From Bacteroidota bacterium (GTDB lineage: Bacteria; Bacteroidota; Ignavibacteria; Kapaibacteriales; UBA2268), in NCBI GenBank assembly GCA_017428585.1, contig JAFRQN010000062.1, positions 1-5,233 of the forward strand: 5,233 bases of DNA, given 5' to 3'. The position numbers were made by a program, and so were the translations under genes. The notes under the pieces are model-generated. The model was not told the origin of the DNA, searched no databases, and saw nothing but the letters and a program-made list of their open reading frames with translations. Of the stretch, positions 1 through 5,233 are shown in pieces (positions within the stretch are counted from its first letter, which is position 1; every line of letters starts with the position of its first letter).

Positions 1-30
1 AAAATATAAAAGGAAATAATTATTAAAAAT

Positions 31-36
31 AGAGGA
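31..36 (+). promoter_or_regulatory. Shine-Dalgarno-like site of the 1038-residue protein gene
   Basis: AGAGGA lies six bases before the ATG at 43, a normal spacing for pairing with the 16S rRNA tail. It fixes the chosen start. The remaining 30 bases to the window edge are A/T-rich and show no clear Bacteroidetes promoter (TTTG with TAnnTTTG), so the promoter is probably further upstream. Confidence 0.6.
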
Positions 37-42
37 TAGAAA

Positions 43-3000
43 ATGCAGAAAAAATTTTTAACAACTGTATTATTTTCATGTTTATTATGTTTGTTAGGTG
101 TATATAATTGCAAAGCAGCAGCTGTGATATCAGCTCCAACAGAGGAAGCATGTTTATCATCTGATTCTGTAGCCATTTCTTGGTCAAATTCGGATCCAGA
201 TGTTAAGAAATATGAACTGCTTGTATATCAAAGCAAATCATTAGATATTCCATTTGAATTATATATACAAGAAGATTTTGACAGCACTGTTACAAGTACG
301 GTTTATCCAATGATGCCTTCATGCATTTATGAATGCTGTGTGGTTACTCATTATATTGATTCTACAGGAAAAGCAGCTGATACATCAGAAATTAGAGCAT
401 TTGGCACAAATCTGCCAAGCGATTTAACTGTAGATTTTTCAGATTTTGCTTCAGGCGGAGTATTCTATTCAACAGATAATTATACTGATAGTACAAGTAC
501 TGTATATGGAAATTATAATTATAGATGGGATTATTCTCCAGTAGATACTGCCGTTGGCGATATGTATTTAATAATGACATTTTATAATACAGAATCAGGC
601 GATTCTATAAAAGCCGCTTCTATATTGTCTGAAAAAGAAGATAATATTTATTTAGAGTGTGATGTAGAGTATTTATTAAAAATGGAACTTCAACCTCTAA
701 GTGAATTATGTCCAGCAATAGAGATGACAGCTGATTCTGTTGACAGCATTAAAGTTATTATAAGACAATCAGTAGAGATACCAGAATTTGCTGAAACTTC
801 GCTTCCTGATAGTTCTACTTGTGTGCCAGTCAATACAGAATTAAGCTGGAGTCCAATAACAGGCGATTCTGTTGCATATTATGTTGAAATATCAAAATCA
901 AAAGAGTTTAATGAAATTACGCAAATTATATATTCAGAAACAACAGAAACAGGTGAATTTATAGGTGAAAATCAAACTACATATTATTGGCGTATATATG
1001 CTGTTGATTATTTAAAAGACAGCAGATCCGATTATAGTGCGGTTCGTTCATTTACTACAATGATAGCAGAACCAGGATTATATGCTCCAGACAATAATGC
1101 AACAGGATTAGAAATATTTGAAAATGATGCATGTCTAAGAGATAAAACTGTAAAATTAGTATTTACTAATTCTAATGATACTACATTTGAATATAGTTAT
1201 AGAGTACAAGCTGCAACAACTCCAGATTTTTCTGATACTACAATGCTTGTAGATATCAATACTCCTTATAAATACTATTATTTAAGTGTTGATACGCTCT
1301 TTAATACAACAGTATTCTGGAGAGTACGTATTAATCAAGCAGGTGATACTTTATGTCCTTCACAATGGAGCAAAATAGGTCAATTTGTAACTCCTTACAG
1401 TGGTCCTGTTGTTGTTTCATCAGATAGTATGTATTGTGTATCTCCAAGCGAAACTGTTTTGGAATGGCTCGACAATCAAGAATCAAAAGACTATATATTG
1501 CAAATATCAATAACTAATGAATTTGTAGCAAGTGTTACAACTACTGTTAAATTAAGCGATACTACATTTAATTTAGCAGCTATAGAAAGCGATTTAAAAC
1601 CTGCAAAGGTTTATTATTGGCGTGTAAAATATGCTGATTCATCAATAGATAGTTATTATTCTAAATTATGTATATTCAAAACTAAAATTGCGCCTCCTGA
1701 ATTGTTAACTCCTCAAGATGCTGCAACAGGTCTTACTGATGTAATAAATCTTACTTGGAGTGCAACAGAGAAAGCAAAATATAATTTGCAGATTTCGCAT
1801 GATGAAAACTTTAATGAAATATTGCTGGATACAGTATTAACTGAAGCAAAATACGATTTAGAAGATTTTCAAGGCGATGCAGTTTATTTCTGGAGAGTAT
1901 CAACTATTATAACTGAAACAAATGGCGAAGATTGTGCAAGCGATTTCGCAACAAGATTTAAATTTATTACTCATCCTGAATTATTGCCTCAAACTGTTTT
2001 ATTAGCTCCAAAAAATAATACTGAATTAGATAATACTACAGTTAATCTTGCATGGGAATCAGTAGAAGGTGCTGCATATTATGAATTGCAAATAGCGACA
2101 GATACTACATTTACACGTTTAACAGAACATTTAGTAAAATTAGTTGATACAACATTTACTAAATATTCATTAAAGGAAGTTCAAACATATTATTGGCGCG
2201 TAAGAGCAACAACAGATAGAACTGTCGGTATATGGTCTCGCTGCTTTAAGTTTACTACAGGTTTGGAAGTTCCAACAGTTCCAAGATTAAGAGAACCTGC
2301 AGCATTTGTTAGAGTGCCAGTTAAGCCAACATTCATTTGGGATAAATCTATGTATGCTAATTCATATATATTAGAATATGCAAATGATCATGAATTTACT
2401 CAAAACTTGGTTACTATACATAACATTAAAGACACAACTTATACATTAGATGAAGCTCTTGACAACTACACAATGTATTATTGGCGTGTAAGAGCAATTA
2501 ATGATACTACAATAGATAATACATCATATTCTACAAGCAGTGAATGGAGCGAGCCTTGGAACTTTAGAACAATAAAAGCTGTTCCTGATGGTATTGTAGA
2601 ATTAGTAAGTCCTGAAAATAACAGCACTGGCTTAAAATGGGATAGAATTTTCTTAAAATGGAATCCTTTAGAAAATGTTGAATACTACAGAGTACAAGTT
2701 TCTGAATCAAGAGATTTTGAGGATTTTGTAATTCATGCTTCTAAAGTATATCAATCTGAATACTCAACATTAAGTTATTTAGATACTAATAAGACTTATT
2801 ATTGGAGAGTACTCGGCGAAAATGAAGCTGGCGCTACTGACTGGTCAGATATATGGTGTTTCTCAACTTCTGAATTATTATCTATATACAATGCAAACTT
2901 ATTTGAAGGTCTTGAATTATCTCCAAATCCAGCTTGCATCAATGTAAATATTAAGTTCAACGCTTTGCGCAATATGAAAGCTGAATTGCATATAGTTAAT

Positions 3001-3159
3001 GCAGAAGGTATAGAAACTGCAGTTATAAATGGAAATTATTCCGAAGGAATCAATAATGTAAATATTAATGTATCTGCATTTAACAGCGGAAGCTATATTT
3101 GCTATATTGTTTCAGAAGGAAAGCTTATTGCAGCAACACAATTTGTTGTTGTAAAATAA
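43..3159 (+). CDS. Secreted multi-FN3-like protein with T9SS type A C-terminal sorting domain
   Basis: This complete gene encodes 1038 residues. The N-terminus is a Sec signal peptide: basic MQKK, a hydrophobic stretch to about residue 21, and probable cleavage near C-K-A-A-A (residues 23-27). Residues 27-121 form a divergent FN3-like beta module. Residues 123-242 are beta-rich and unassigned. Residues 243-943 hold seven FN3-like modules of about 91-110 residues, each with a Y-[YF]-W-R-V/I type strand (tryptophans near 316, 426, 526, 617, 718, 814 and 921) and often a P-x-n-x-[AS]-TGL linker. Residues 956-1038 match a T9SS type A sorting domain: L-S-PNPA (959-964), S-G-S-Y (1015-1018) and terminal FVVVK. 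Inference: it crosses the outer membrane through T9SS and is anchored or released after removal of the domain. No catalytic domain is recognisable, so adhesion, scaffold or matrix roles are likely, but the ligand is unknown. The start is supported by AGAGGA six bases upstream and by the signal peptide directly after it. FN3 assignment is by pattern and could also be called Ig-like. Confidence 0.93.
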   Translation: MQKKFLTTVLFSCLLCLLGVYNCKAAAVISAPTEEACLSSDSVAISWSNSDPDVKKYELLVYQSKSLDIPFELYIQEDFDSTVTSTVYPMMPSCIYECCVVTHYIDSTGKAADTSEIRAFGTNLPSDLTVDFSDFASGGVFYSTDNYTDSTSTVYGNYNYRWDYSPVDTAVGDMYLIMTFYNTESGDSIKAASILSEKEDNIYLECDVEYLLKMELQPLSELCPAIEMTADSVDSIKVIIRQSVEIPEFAETSLPDSSTCVPVNTELSWSPITGDSVAYYVEISKSKEFNEITQIIYSETTETGEFIGENQTTYYWRIYAVDYLKDSRSDYSAVRSFTTMIAEPGLYAPDNNATGLEIFENDACLRDKTVKLVFTNSNDTTFEYSYRVQAATTPDFSDTTMLVDINTPYKYYYLSVDTLFNTTVFWRVRINQAGDTLCPSQWSKIGQFVTPYSGPVVVSSDSMYCVSPSETVLEWLDNQESKDYILQISITNEFVASVTTTVKLSDTTFNLAAIESDLKPAKVYYWRVKYADSSIDSYYSKLCIFKTKIAPPELLTPQDAATGLTDVINLTWSATEKAKYNLQISHDENFNEILLDTVLTEAKYDLEDFQGDAVYFWRVSTIITETNGEDCASDFATRFKFITHPELLPQTVLLAPKNNTELDNTTVNLAWESVEGAAYYELQIATDTTFTRLTEHLVKLVDTTFTKYSLKEVQTYYWRVRATTDRTVGIWSRCFKFTTGLEVPTVPRLREPAAFVRVPVKPTFIWDKSMYANSYILEYANDHEFTQNLVTIHNIKDTTYTLDEALDNYTMYYWRVRAINDTTIDNTSYSTSSEWSEPWNFRTIKAVPDGIVELVSPENNSTGLKWDRIFLKWNPLENVEYYRVQVSESRDFEDFVIHASKVYQSEYSTLSYLDTNKTYYWRVLGENEAGATDWSDIWCFSTSELLSIYNANLFEGLELSPNPACINVNIKFNALRNMKAELHIVNAEGIETAVINGNYSEGINNVNINVSAFNSGSYICYIVSEGKLIAATQFVVVK
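769..2871 (+). repeat. Seven tandem FN3-like modules (protein-level repeat)
   Basis: Seven consecutive modules lie at roughly residues 243-342, 343-450, 451-548, 549-645, 646-740, 741-845 and 846-943 of the large protein. Each has an early strand ending in W (L-x-W or similar), a middle Y-x-[LV]-[QE]-[IVY] strand, a D-T-T/V turn in several copies, the Y-[YF]-W-R-V strand, and a closing W-S-x(n)-F-x-T strand. The copies are strongly diverged at protein and DNA level. Only short DNA stretches around TATTATTGGCG recur, so this is an old domain array and not a recent DNA repeat expansion. Boundaries are approximate, set by eye. Confidence 0.8.
2908..3156 (+). other. T9SS type A C-terminal sorting domain (protein domain)
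   Basis: Residues 956-1038 of the large protein follow the known order of the T9SS type A domain. They start with an L-x-PNPA motif, continue with an alternating strand, then a turn of the form n-A-E-G, a strand ending in N-V-N-I-N-V-S-A-F, S-G-S-Y, and a final F-V-V-V-K. In Porphyromonas and Flavobacterium, domains of this family direct passage through the outer-membrane translocon and are usually cut off by the sortase-like PorU. The family match is by recognition of the pattern, not by a profile search. Confidence 0.85.
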
Positions 3160-3180
3160 AAGGATTACCATATCCTTTTA
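3157..3180 (+). terminator. Small hairpin overlapping the stop codon, possible weak terminator
   Basis: A perfect 9-bp inverted repeat, TAAAAGGAT (3157-3165) and ATCCTTTTA (3172-3180), encloses the six-base loop TACCAT. Its left arm begins with the TAA stop of the large gene. The stem is A/T-rich with only two G-C pairs and is followed by TCCTCCTTTT, not a clean T-run. It may be a minor terminator or an mRNA 3' end stabiliser ahead of the stronger terminator at 3212. Confidence 0.45.
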
Positions 3181-3211
3181 TCCTCCTTTTAATTTTATAA
3201 AAAATAATTTG

Positions 3212-3238
3212 AGAGCAGCTGAAAAGCTGCTCTTTTTT
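3212..3238 (+). terminator. Intrinsic terminator of the large T9SS-cargo gene
   Basis: AGAGCAGCT (3212-3220) pairs perfectly with AGCTGCTCT (3225-3233) around a GAAA tetraloop of the stable GNRA class. Six T residues follow at 3233-3238. This is a textbook Rho-independent terminator, 53 bases after the stop codon, and it is the most G+C-rich element of the intergenic region. Confidence 0.9.
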
Positions 3239-3341
3239 ATATATTTACAACAAGTGAATAATAAATAGGGAAGTCTTAATATGTTAAAAATATATTCATA
3301 TTATATCTCTATAGAATATGATATTATTATCGTATATATAT
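3239..3341. other. AT-rich gap between convergent units, no gene seen
   Basis: This 103-base stretch separates the terminators of the two converging transcription units. It is almost entirely A and T. The only structure seen is a weak imperfect hairpin, TCATATT (3296-3302) with AATATGA (3315-3321), with a small inner TAT/ATA pairing. In sequence this A/T-rich such an inverted repeat is expected by chance. No coding region, tRNA or promoter is supported here. Confidence 0.6.
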
Positions 3342-3379
3342 AAAAAAACAATAAAGATGATATAATCATGCTTTATTGT
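3342..3379 (-). terminator. Intrinsic terminator of the minus-strand FGE-fold operon
   Basis: Read on the minus strand, ACAATAAAG (3379-3371) pairs with CTTTATTGT (3356-3348). Beyond one bulged C (3370), ATGA pairs with TCAT around a five-base TTATA loop. The stem is followed by six further T residues (3347-3342), making a T-run of seven with its last base. It begins 29 bases after the stop of the lipoprotein gene. The stem is A/T-rich and so weaker than the terminator at 3212, but its position and T-run on the correct strand support the call. Confidence 0.65.
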
Positions 3380-3408
3380 ATTTATTATTAGTTTAATTAA
3401 TACTGTTT

Positions 3409-4443
3409 TTATTTGGTTAATGCTATTCTTGCACCTACTTTTGTACTTTTACGTGTACCATTTCGAAAATCATATTCATTATAACTATCATAATAAATAC
3501 CTCGACTTGTAATATGGTAGCAAGTTAGAGAATCAACACGCCCTCGTATAACATGAGCACCAAAACCATCGTTTACAATATCATCCATTGAAATAAAAAC
3601 AGGATCTATTAATAATTCATCTGAATATTTATTACCACCTGAATCAAAGCATAATTCGCCCACGTTACCTGTCATATCGTAAATACCTAATTCATTAGGT
3701 TGTTTTATCGCTACAGGATATGTTGTTTTGGAACCATAATTACATACATCAAAAACATTATTGCTTCCGCTGTATGTTTTATAAGTTGTTTTATTCCCAC
3801 CACGAGCTGCATATTCCCATTCTGCTTCTGTTGGTAAGCGGAAACCTTTTGCTTTATCATATACGTATACTTGAATAACATTATCTCTTTTAGCTTCTAA
3901 ATTACCCCATTCATCTGGATCATGTCCAGAGGCAACTATAGAATAAACTGGTTCCATTCCAAGTTTTATACTTAATCTGTTGCAAAATACTATCATACTT
4001 ATCCAAGATACTCCTTCTACTGGTCTATTAAAATCATCATCATGTGTACCATAACCATCTACTGAATAGAAACTTGGAGTTGCACTAAAACCATTTTTAT
4101 TGCCCTCCATAACTGCCTTATATAAGCCTTGAGTAACTTCTGTTTCACCTATATAGTAATCTTTTGTAAGTACAACCTCATGTTTTGGAGTATCAAAAAG
4201 ATTAATATCAACAAATATACCATTATATGTATAACAAGTGTCTTCATAAGTAATGTCTTTCTTATCTTCACCCATTATAAAACTTCCATTTTCAACATAT
4301 TTCATATTAAATTTTATTCCATCTACGTCAAAAATTAAATCATCAGCATTATCTATAATAGTATTTGTATTATCTTGACAACTATATAAAAATAAAACAG
4401 CTATAAATGTAGTAATATAACATAATAATTTTTTGTTTTTCAT
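3409..4443 (-). CDS. Lipoprotein with FGE/SUMF1-fold domain, degenerate catalytic region
   Basis: This complete gene encodes 344 residues. The N-terminus is a lipoprotein signal: MKNKK, a hydrophobic stretch, then L-Y-S-C with the lipidated cysteine at 22. The FGE/SUMF1-type domain fills residues 45-344. Its hallmarks are G-S-F-I-M-G (53-58), P-K-H-E-V-V-L-T through E-V-T (86-103), P-V-E-G-V-S-W (141-147), F-R-L-P-T-E-A-E-W-E-Y-A-A-R-G-G (201-216) and P-N-E-L-G-I-Y-D-M-T-G-N-V (249-261). The end departs from the family: the usual N-V-W-E-W-C reads N-V-G-E-L-C, R-G-G-S-W reads R-G-R-V-D (300-304), and the closing G-F-R reads G-A-R (337-339). Only one cysteine (308) remains where true FGE has its two copper-binding catalytic cysteines. 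Sulfatase activation is therefore unlikely, and a binding or structural envelope role is inferred. It is the second gene of an operon, 16 bases after the upstream paralogue. Start choice rests on GGAGG six bases upstream plus the signal peptide. It is not assigned to gldK or gldJ because no T9SS core genes adjoin it. Confidence 0.9.
   Translation of the reverse strand: MKNKKLLCYITTFIAVLFLYSCQDNTNTIIDNADDLIFDVDGIKFNMKYVENGSFIMGEDKKDITYEDTCYTYNGIFVDINLFDTPKHEVVLTKDYYIGETEVTQGLYKAVMEGNKNGFSATPSFYSVDGYGTHDDDFNRPVEGVSWISMIVFCNRLSIKLGMEPVYSIVASGHDPDEWGNLEAKRDNVIQVYVYDKAKGFRLPTEAEWEYAARGGNKTTYKTYSGSNNVFDVCNYGSKTTYPVAIKQPNELGIYDMTGNVGELCFDSGGNKYSDELLIDPVFISMDDIVNDGFGAHVIRGRVDSLTCYHITSRGIYYDSYNEYDFRNGTRKSTKVGARIALTK
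3806..3831 (-). repeat. 26-bp identity shared with 4866-4891 in the tandem paralogue
   Basis: These 26 bases encode the core of the T-E-A-E-W-E-Y-A-A motif and are identical in both FGE-fold genes. A second identical stretch of 24 bases (3683-3706 and 4725-4748) encodes the P-N-E-L-G-I motif. The matches are confined to the most conserved protein motifs and the flanks diverge, which fits an old duplication or two acquired family members under selection better than recent recombination. Confidence 0.7.
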
Positions 4444-4449
4444 AATTTG

Positions 4450-4454
4450 CCTCC
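4450..4454 (-). promoter_or_regulatory. Strong Shine-Dalgarno site in the operon junction
   Basis: On the minus strand GGAGG lies six bases (CAAATT) before the ATG at 4443 and five bases after the stop codon of the upstream gene. It fits the anti-Shine-Dalgarno tail perfectly. The 16-base junction has no room for a promoter or terminator, so co-transcription, and possibly translational coupling, is expected. Confidence 0.75.
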
Positions 4455-4459
4455 ATTAT

Positions 4460-5233
4460 TTAATATCTATCTTCTAAAACTAAACGCAAGCCATTTTTGG
4501 TTCCAAAAAAATCGTCTCTATACGTCGTCGTCTTTCTCACTGCTTTCGCAGGAAATCGCTTAAATACAGTACAATCTTGTTCTTCTGAATCTATACAACC
4601 TCCACGCAGGCAAAGTGGATAAATACCATCTATCATTATTTCTAATGGATCTACTTCAGAAGAACCGTCTGATATAATAAATTTTCCCAGACACCATTCT
4701 GCCACATTTCCACTCATATCATATATACCTAATTCATTAGGTTGTTTTTGAGCAACCTCCTGTATTAAGACAGAATGATTGTTAGTTTTATACCAACCTA
4801 CTTCATCTAAATTACTGCTTCCTGAATAACGATGGAAGAAACCATTTGATTTATGACCGCCTTTGGCTGCATATTCCCATTCTGCTTCTGTCGGCAAACG
4901 AAATTTTAAGCCTGTTTTTTTATTTAATTGTTCTATAAATTCATTCGCTTTATAATAATTAATTGAATTTACTGGATTTTGATAACTTCCTAAATAATAA
5001 CTTGGATTATTATCTTTGCCCATTATGGCTTCCCATAATGCATGGGTAACCTCCGTCTCACCTATCCAATAACTTTTTGTTAATGTAACTTGATGTACTG
5101 TTGAATGCTTGTCTGCATATTTATCATAATTTATTCCGTTAGTATCTGATGATTGGGCTCCCATAAAAAATGTACCTGCATCTACATATTTTAGCCTAAA
5201 TTTTACATCTCCAACTTTTATTTCTCTTGTATC
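4460..5233 (-). CDS. FGE/SUMF1-fold protein, 5' end beyond the window
   Basis: This partial gene shows 257 residues up to its stop codon. The frame stays open to the window edge, so the ATG at 5164 is not the start: it is the conserved Met of the family's F-x-M-G motif (T-F-F-M-G, visible residues 21-25). Residues before it align without gaps to residues 34-56 of the downstream lipoprotein. If both share that architecture, about 33 residues including a lipoprotein signal are missing, though an extra N-terminal domain is possible. Motifs seen are H-Q-V-T-L-T-K through E-V-T (47-63), F-R-L-P-T-E-A-E-W-E-Y-A-A-K-G-G (111-126), P-N-E-L-G-I-Y-D-M-S-G-N-V-A-E-W-C (165-181), L-R-G-G-C (209-213) and closing G-L-R (248-250). 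It lacks the roughly 36-residue insertion found in its neighbour before R-L-P-T-E-A-E-W. Two cysteines (213 and 221) sit near the FGE catalytic zone, but eight residues apart where human SUMF1 has five (Cys336/Cys341). Catalysis is doubtful and a binding role is more likely. Confidence 0.9.
   Translation of the reverse strand, partial: DTREIKVGDVKFRLKYVDAGTFFMGAQSSDTNGINYDKYADKHSTVHQVTLTKSYWIGETEVTHALWEAIMGKDNNPSYYLGSYQNPVNSINYYKANEFIEQLNKKTGLKFRLPTEAEWEYAAKGGHKSNGFFHRYSGSSNLDEVGWYKTNNHSVLIQEVAQKQPNELGIYDMSGNVAEWCLGKFIISDGSSEVDPLEIMIDGIYPLCLRGGCIDSEEQDCTVFKRFPAKAVRKTTTYRDDFFGTKNGLRLVLEDRY
4866..4891 (-). repeat. Second copy of the 26-bp identity (partner of 3806-3831)
   Basis: This is the partner of the identical stretch in the downstream lipoprotein gene and encodes the same T-E-A-E-W-E-Y-A-A core. 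Codons just outside it differ (for example CGT/GGT-type choices and K for R before G-G), so the identity ends at the motif edge. Confidence 0.7.

Noticed and set aside
97..123. Possible lipobox at V-Y-N-C (residue 23) in the large protein
   Set aside because: Asn before the cysteine does not fit the lipobox, and an ordinary signal peptidase I site follows at C-K-A-A-A. T9SS cargo normally uses that type.
392..580. 62-codon open frame on the minus strand inside the large gene
   Set aside because: It lies wholly antisense to a well-supported coding region, has no ribosome binding site seen, and its Q/N/L/Y-rich product matches nothing recognisable. It is a shadow of the A/T-rich codons.
769..2871. 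Recent DNA-level tandem repeat expansion in the large gene
   Set aside because: Modules are similar only at protein motifs. DNA identity is limited to short stretches around the Y-Y-W-R codons, so there is no recent duplication.
3296..3321. AT-rich imperfect hairpin in the intergenic gap
   Set aside because: It has only A/T pairs apart from one, no T-run and no adjacent gene start. It is expected by chance in this composition.
3685..3700. Small hairpin ACCTAA-TTCA-TTAGGT, also present at 4727-4742
   Set aside because: It lies inside the conserved codons for P-N-E-L-G-I in both paralogues. The symmetry follows from the shared coding sequence and has no T-run or regulatory position.
4129..4338. 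69-codon open frame on the plus strand inside the lipoprotein gene
   Set aside because: It is antisense to the conserved FGE-fold coding region. Its I/F/K/N-rich translation is what reverse-complemented AT-rich coding sequence gives.
3409..4443. Assignment as gldK or gldJ (T9SS/gliding FGE-like lipoproteins)
   Set aside because: The fold and lipid anchor fit, but gldL, gldM and gldN are absent, the neighbour is another FGE-fold paralogue, and no GldK/GldJ-specific feature is recognisable.

Overview
The window looks like a piece of an AT-rich Bacteroidetes chromosome, most likely from the order Bacteroidales. Two protein-level signs support this. The long plus-strand protein ends in a domain that reads as a type A C-terminal sorting domain of the type IX secretion system (T9SS), which is confined to the Bacteroidetes/FCB group. 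The minus strand carries tandem exported proteins with the formylglycine-generating-enzyme (FGE/SUMF1) fold, which are often multi-copy in Bacteroidales. The genus cannot be read from the sequence. Base composition is low-GC throughout, roughly one third G+C by eye, and no gene stands out as compositionally foreign.

Layout: positions 43-3159 (+) hold one complete gene for a 1038-residue secreted multidomain protein. It has a signal peptide, one divergent FN3-like module, an unassigned beta-rich segment, seven FN3-like modules each marked by a Y-[YF]-W-R-V type strand, and the T9SS sorting domain. A small hairpin overlapping its stop codon and a strong intrinsic terminator with a GAAA loop follow it. 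Positions 3239-3341 are an AT-rich gap with no gene. An intrinsic terminator on the minus strand (3342-3379) then closes an oppositely oriented operon. That operon runs from beyond the right edge of the window to 3409 and contains two FGE-fold genes 16 bases apart: an upstream gene (4460 to the edge, 5' end missing) and a downstream lipoprotein gene (3409-4443). The two are paralogues of different lengths.

The two units converge, so they are separate transcripts and nothing in the sequence directly ties their functions together. The shared theme is the cell surface: a T9SS-exported, probably adhesive or scaffold protein facing a pair of envelope FGE-fold proteins. In both FGE-fold proteins the C-terminal segment that carries the catalytic cysteines in true FGE has diverged, so binding or structural roles are more likely than sulfatase activation. 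No RNA gene, insertion sequence, CRISPR array, reverse transcriptase or complete novel system is visible. The points most worth following are the degenerate FGE C-termini, the dense Bacteroides-type O-glycosylation sequons in the large protein, and its unassigned N-terminal domain.
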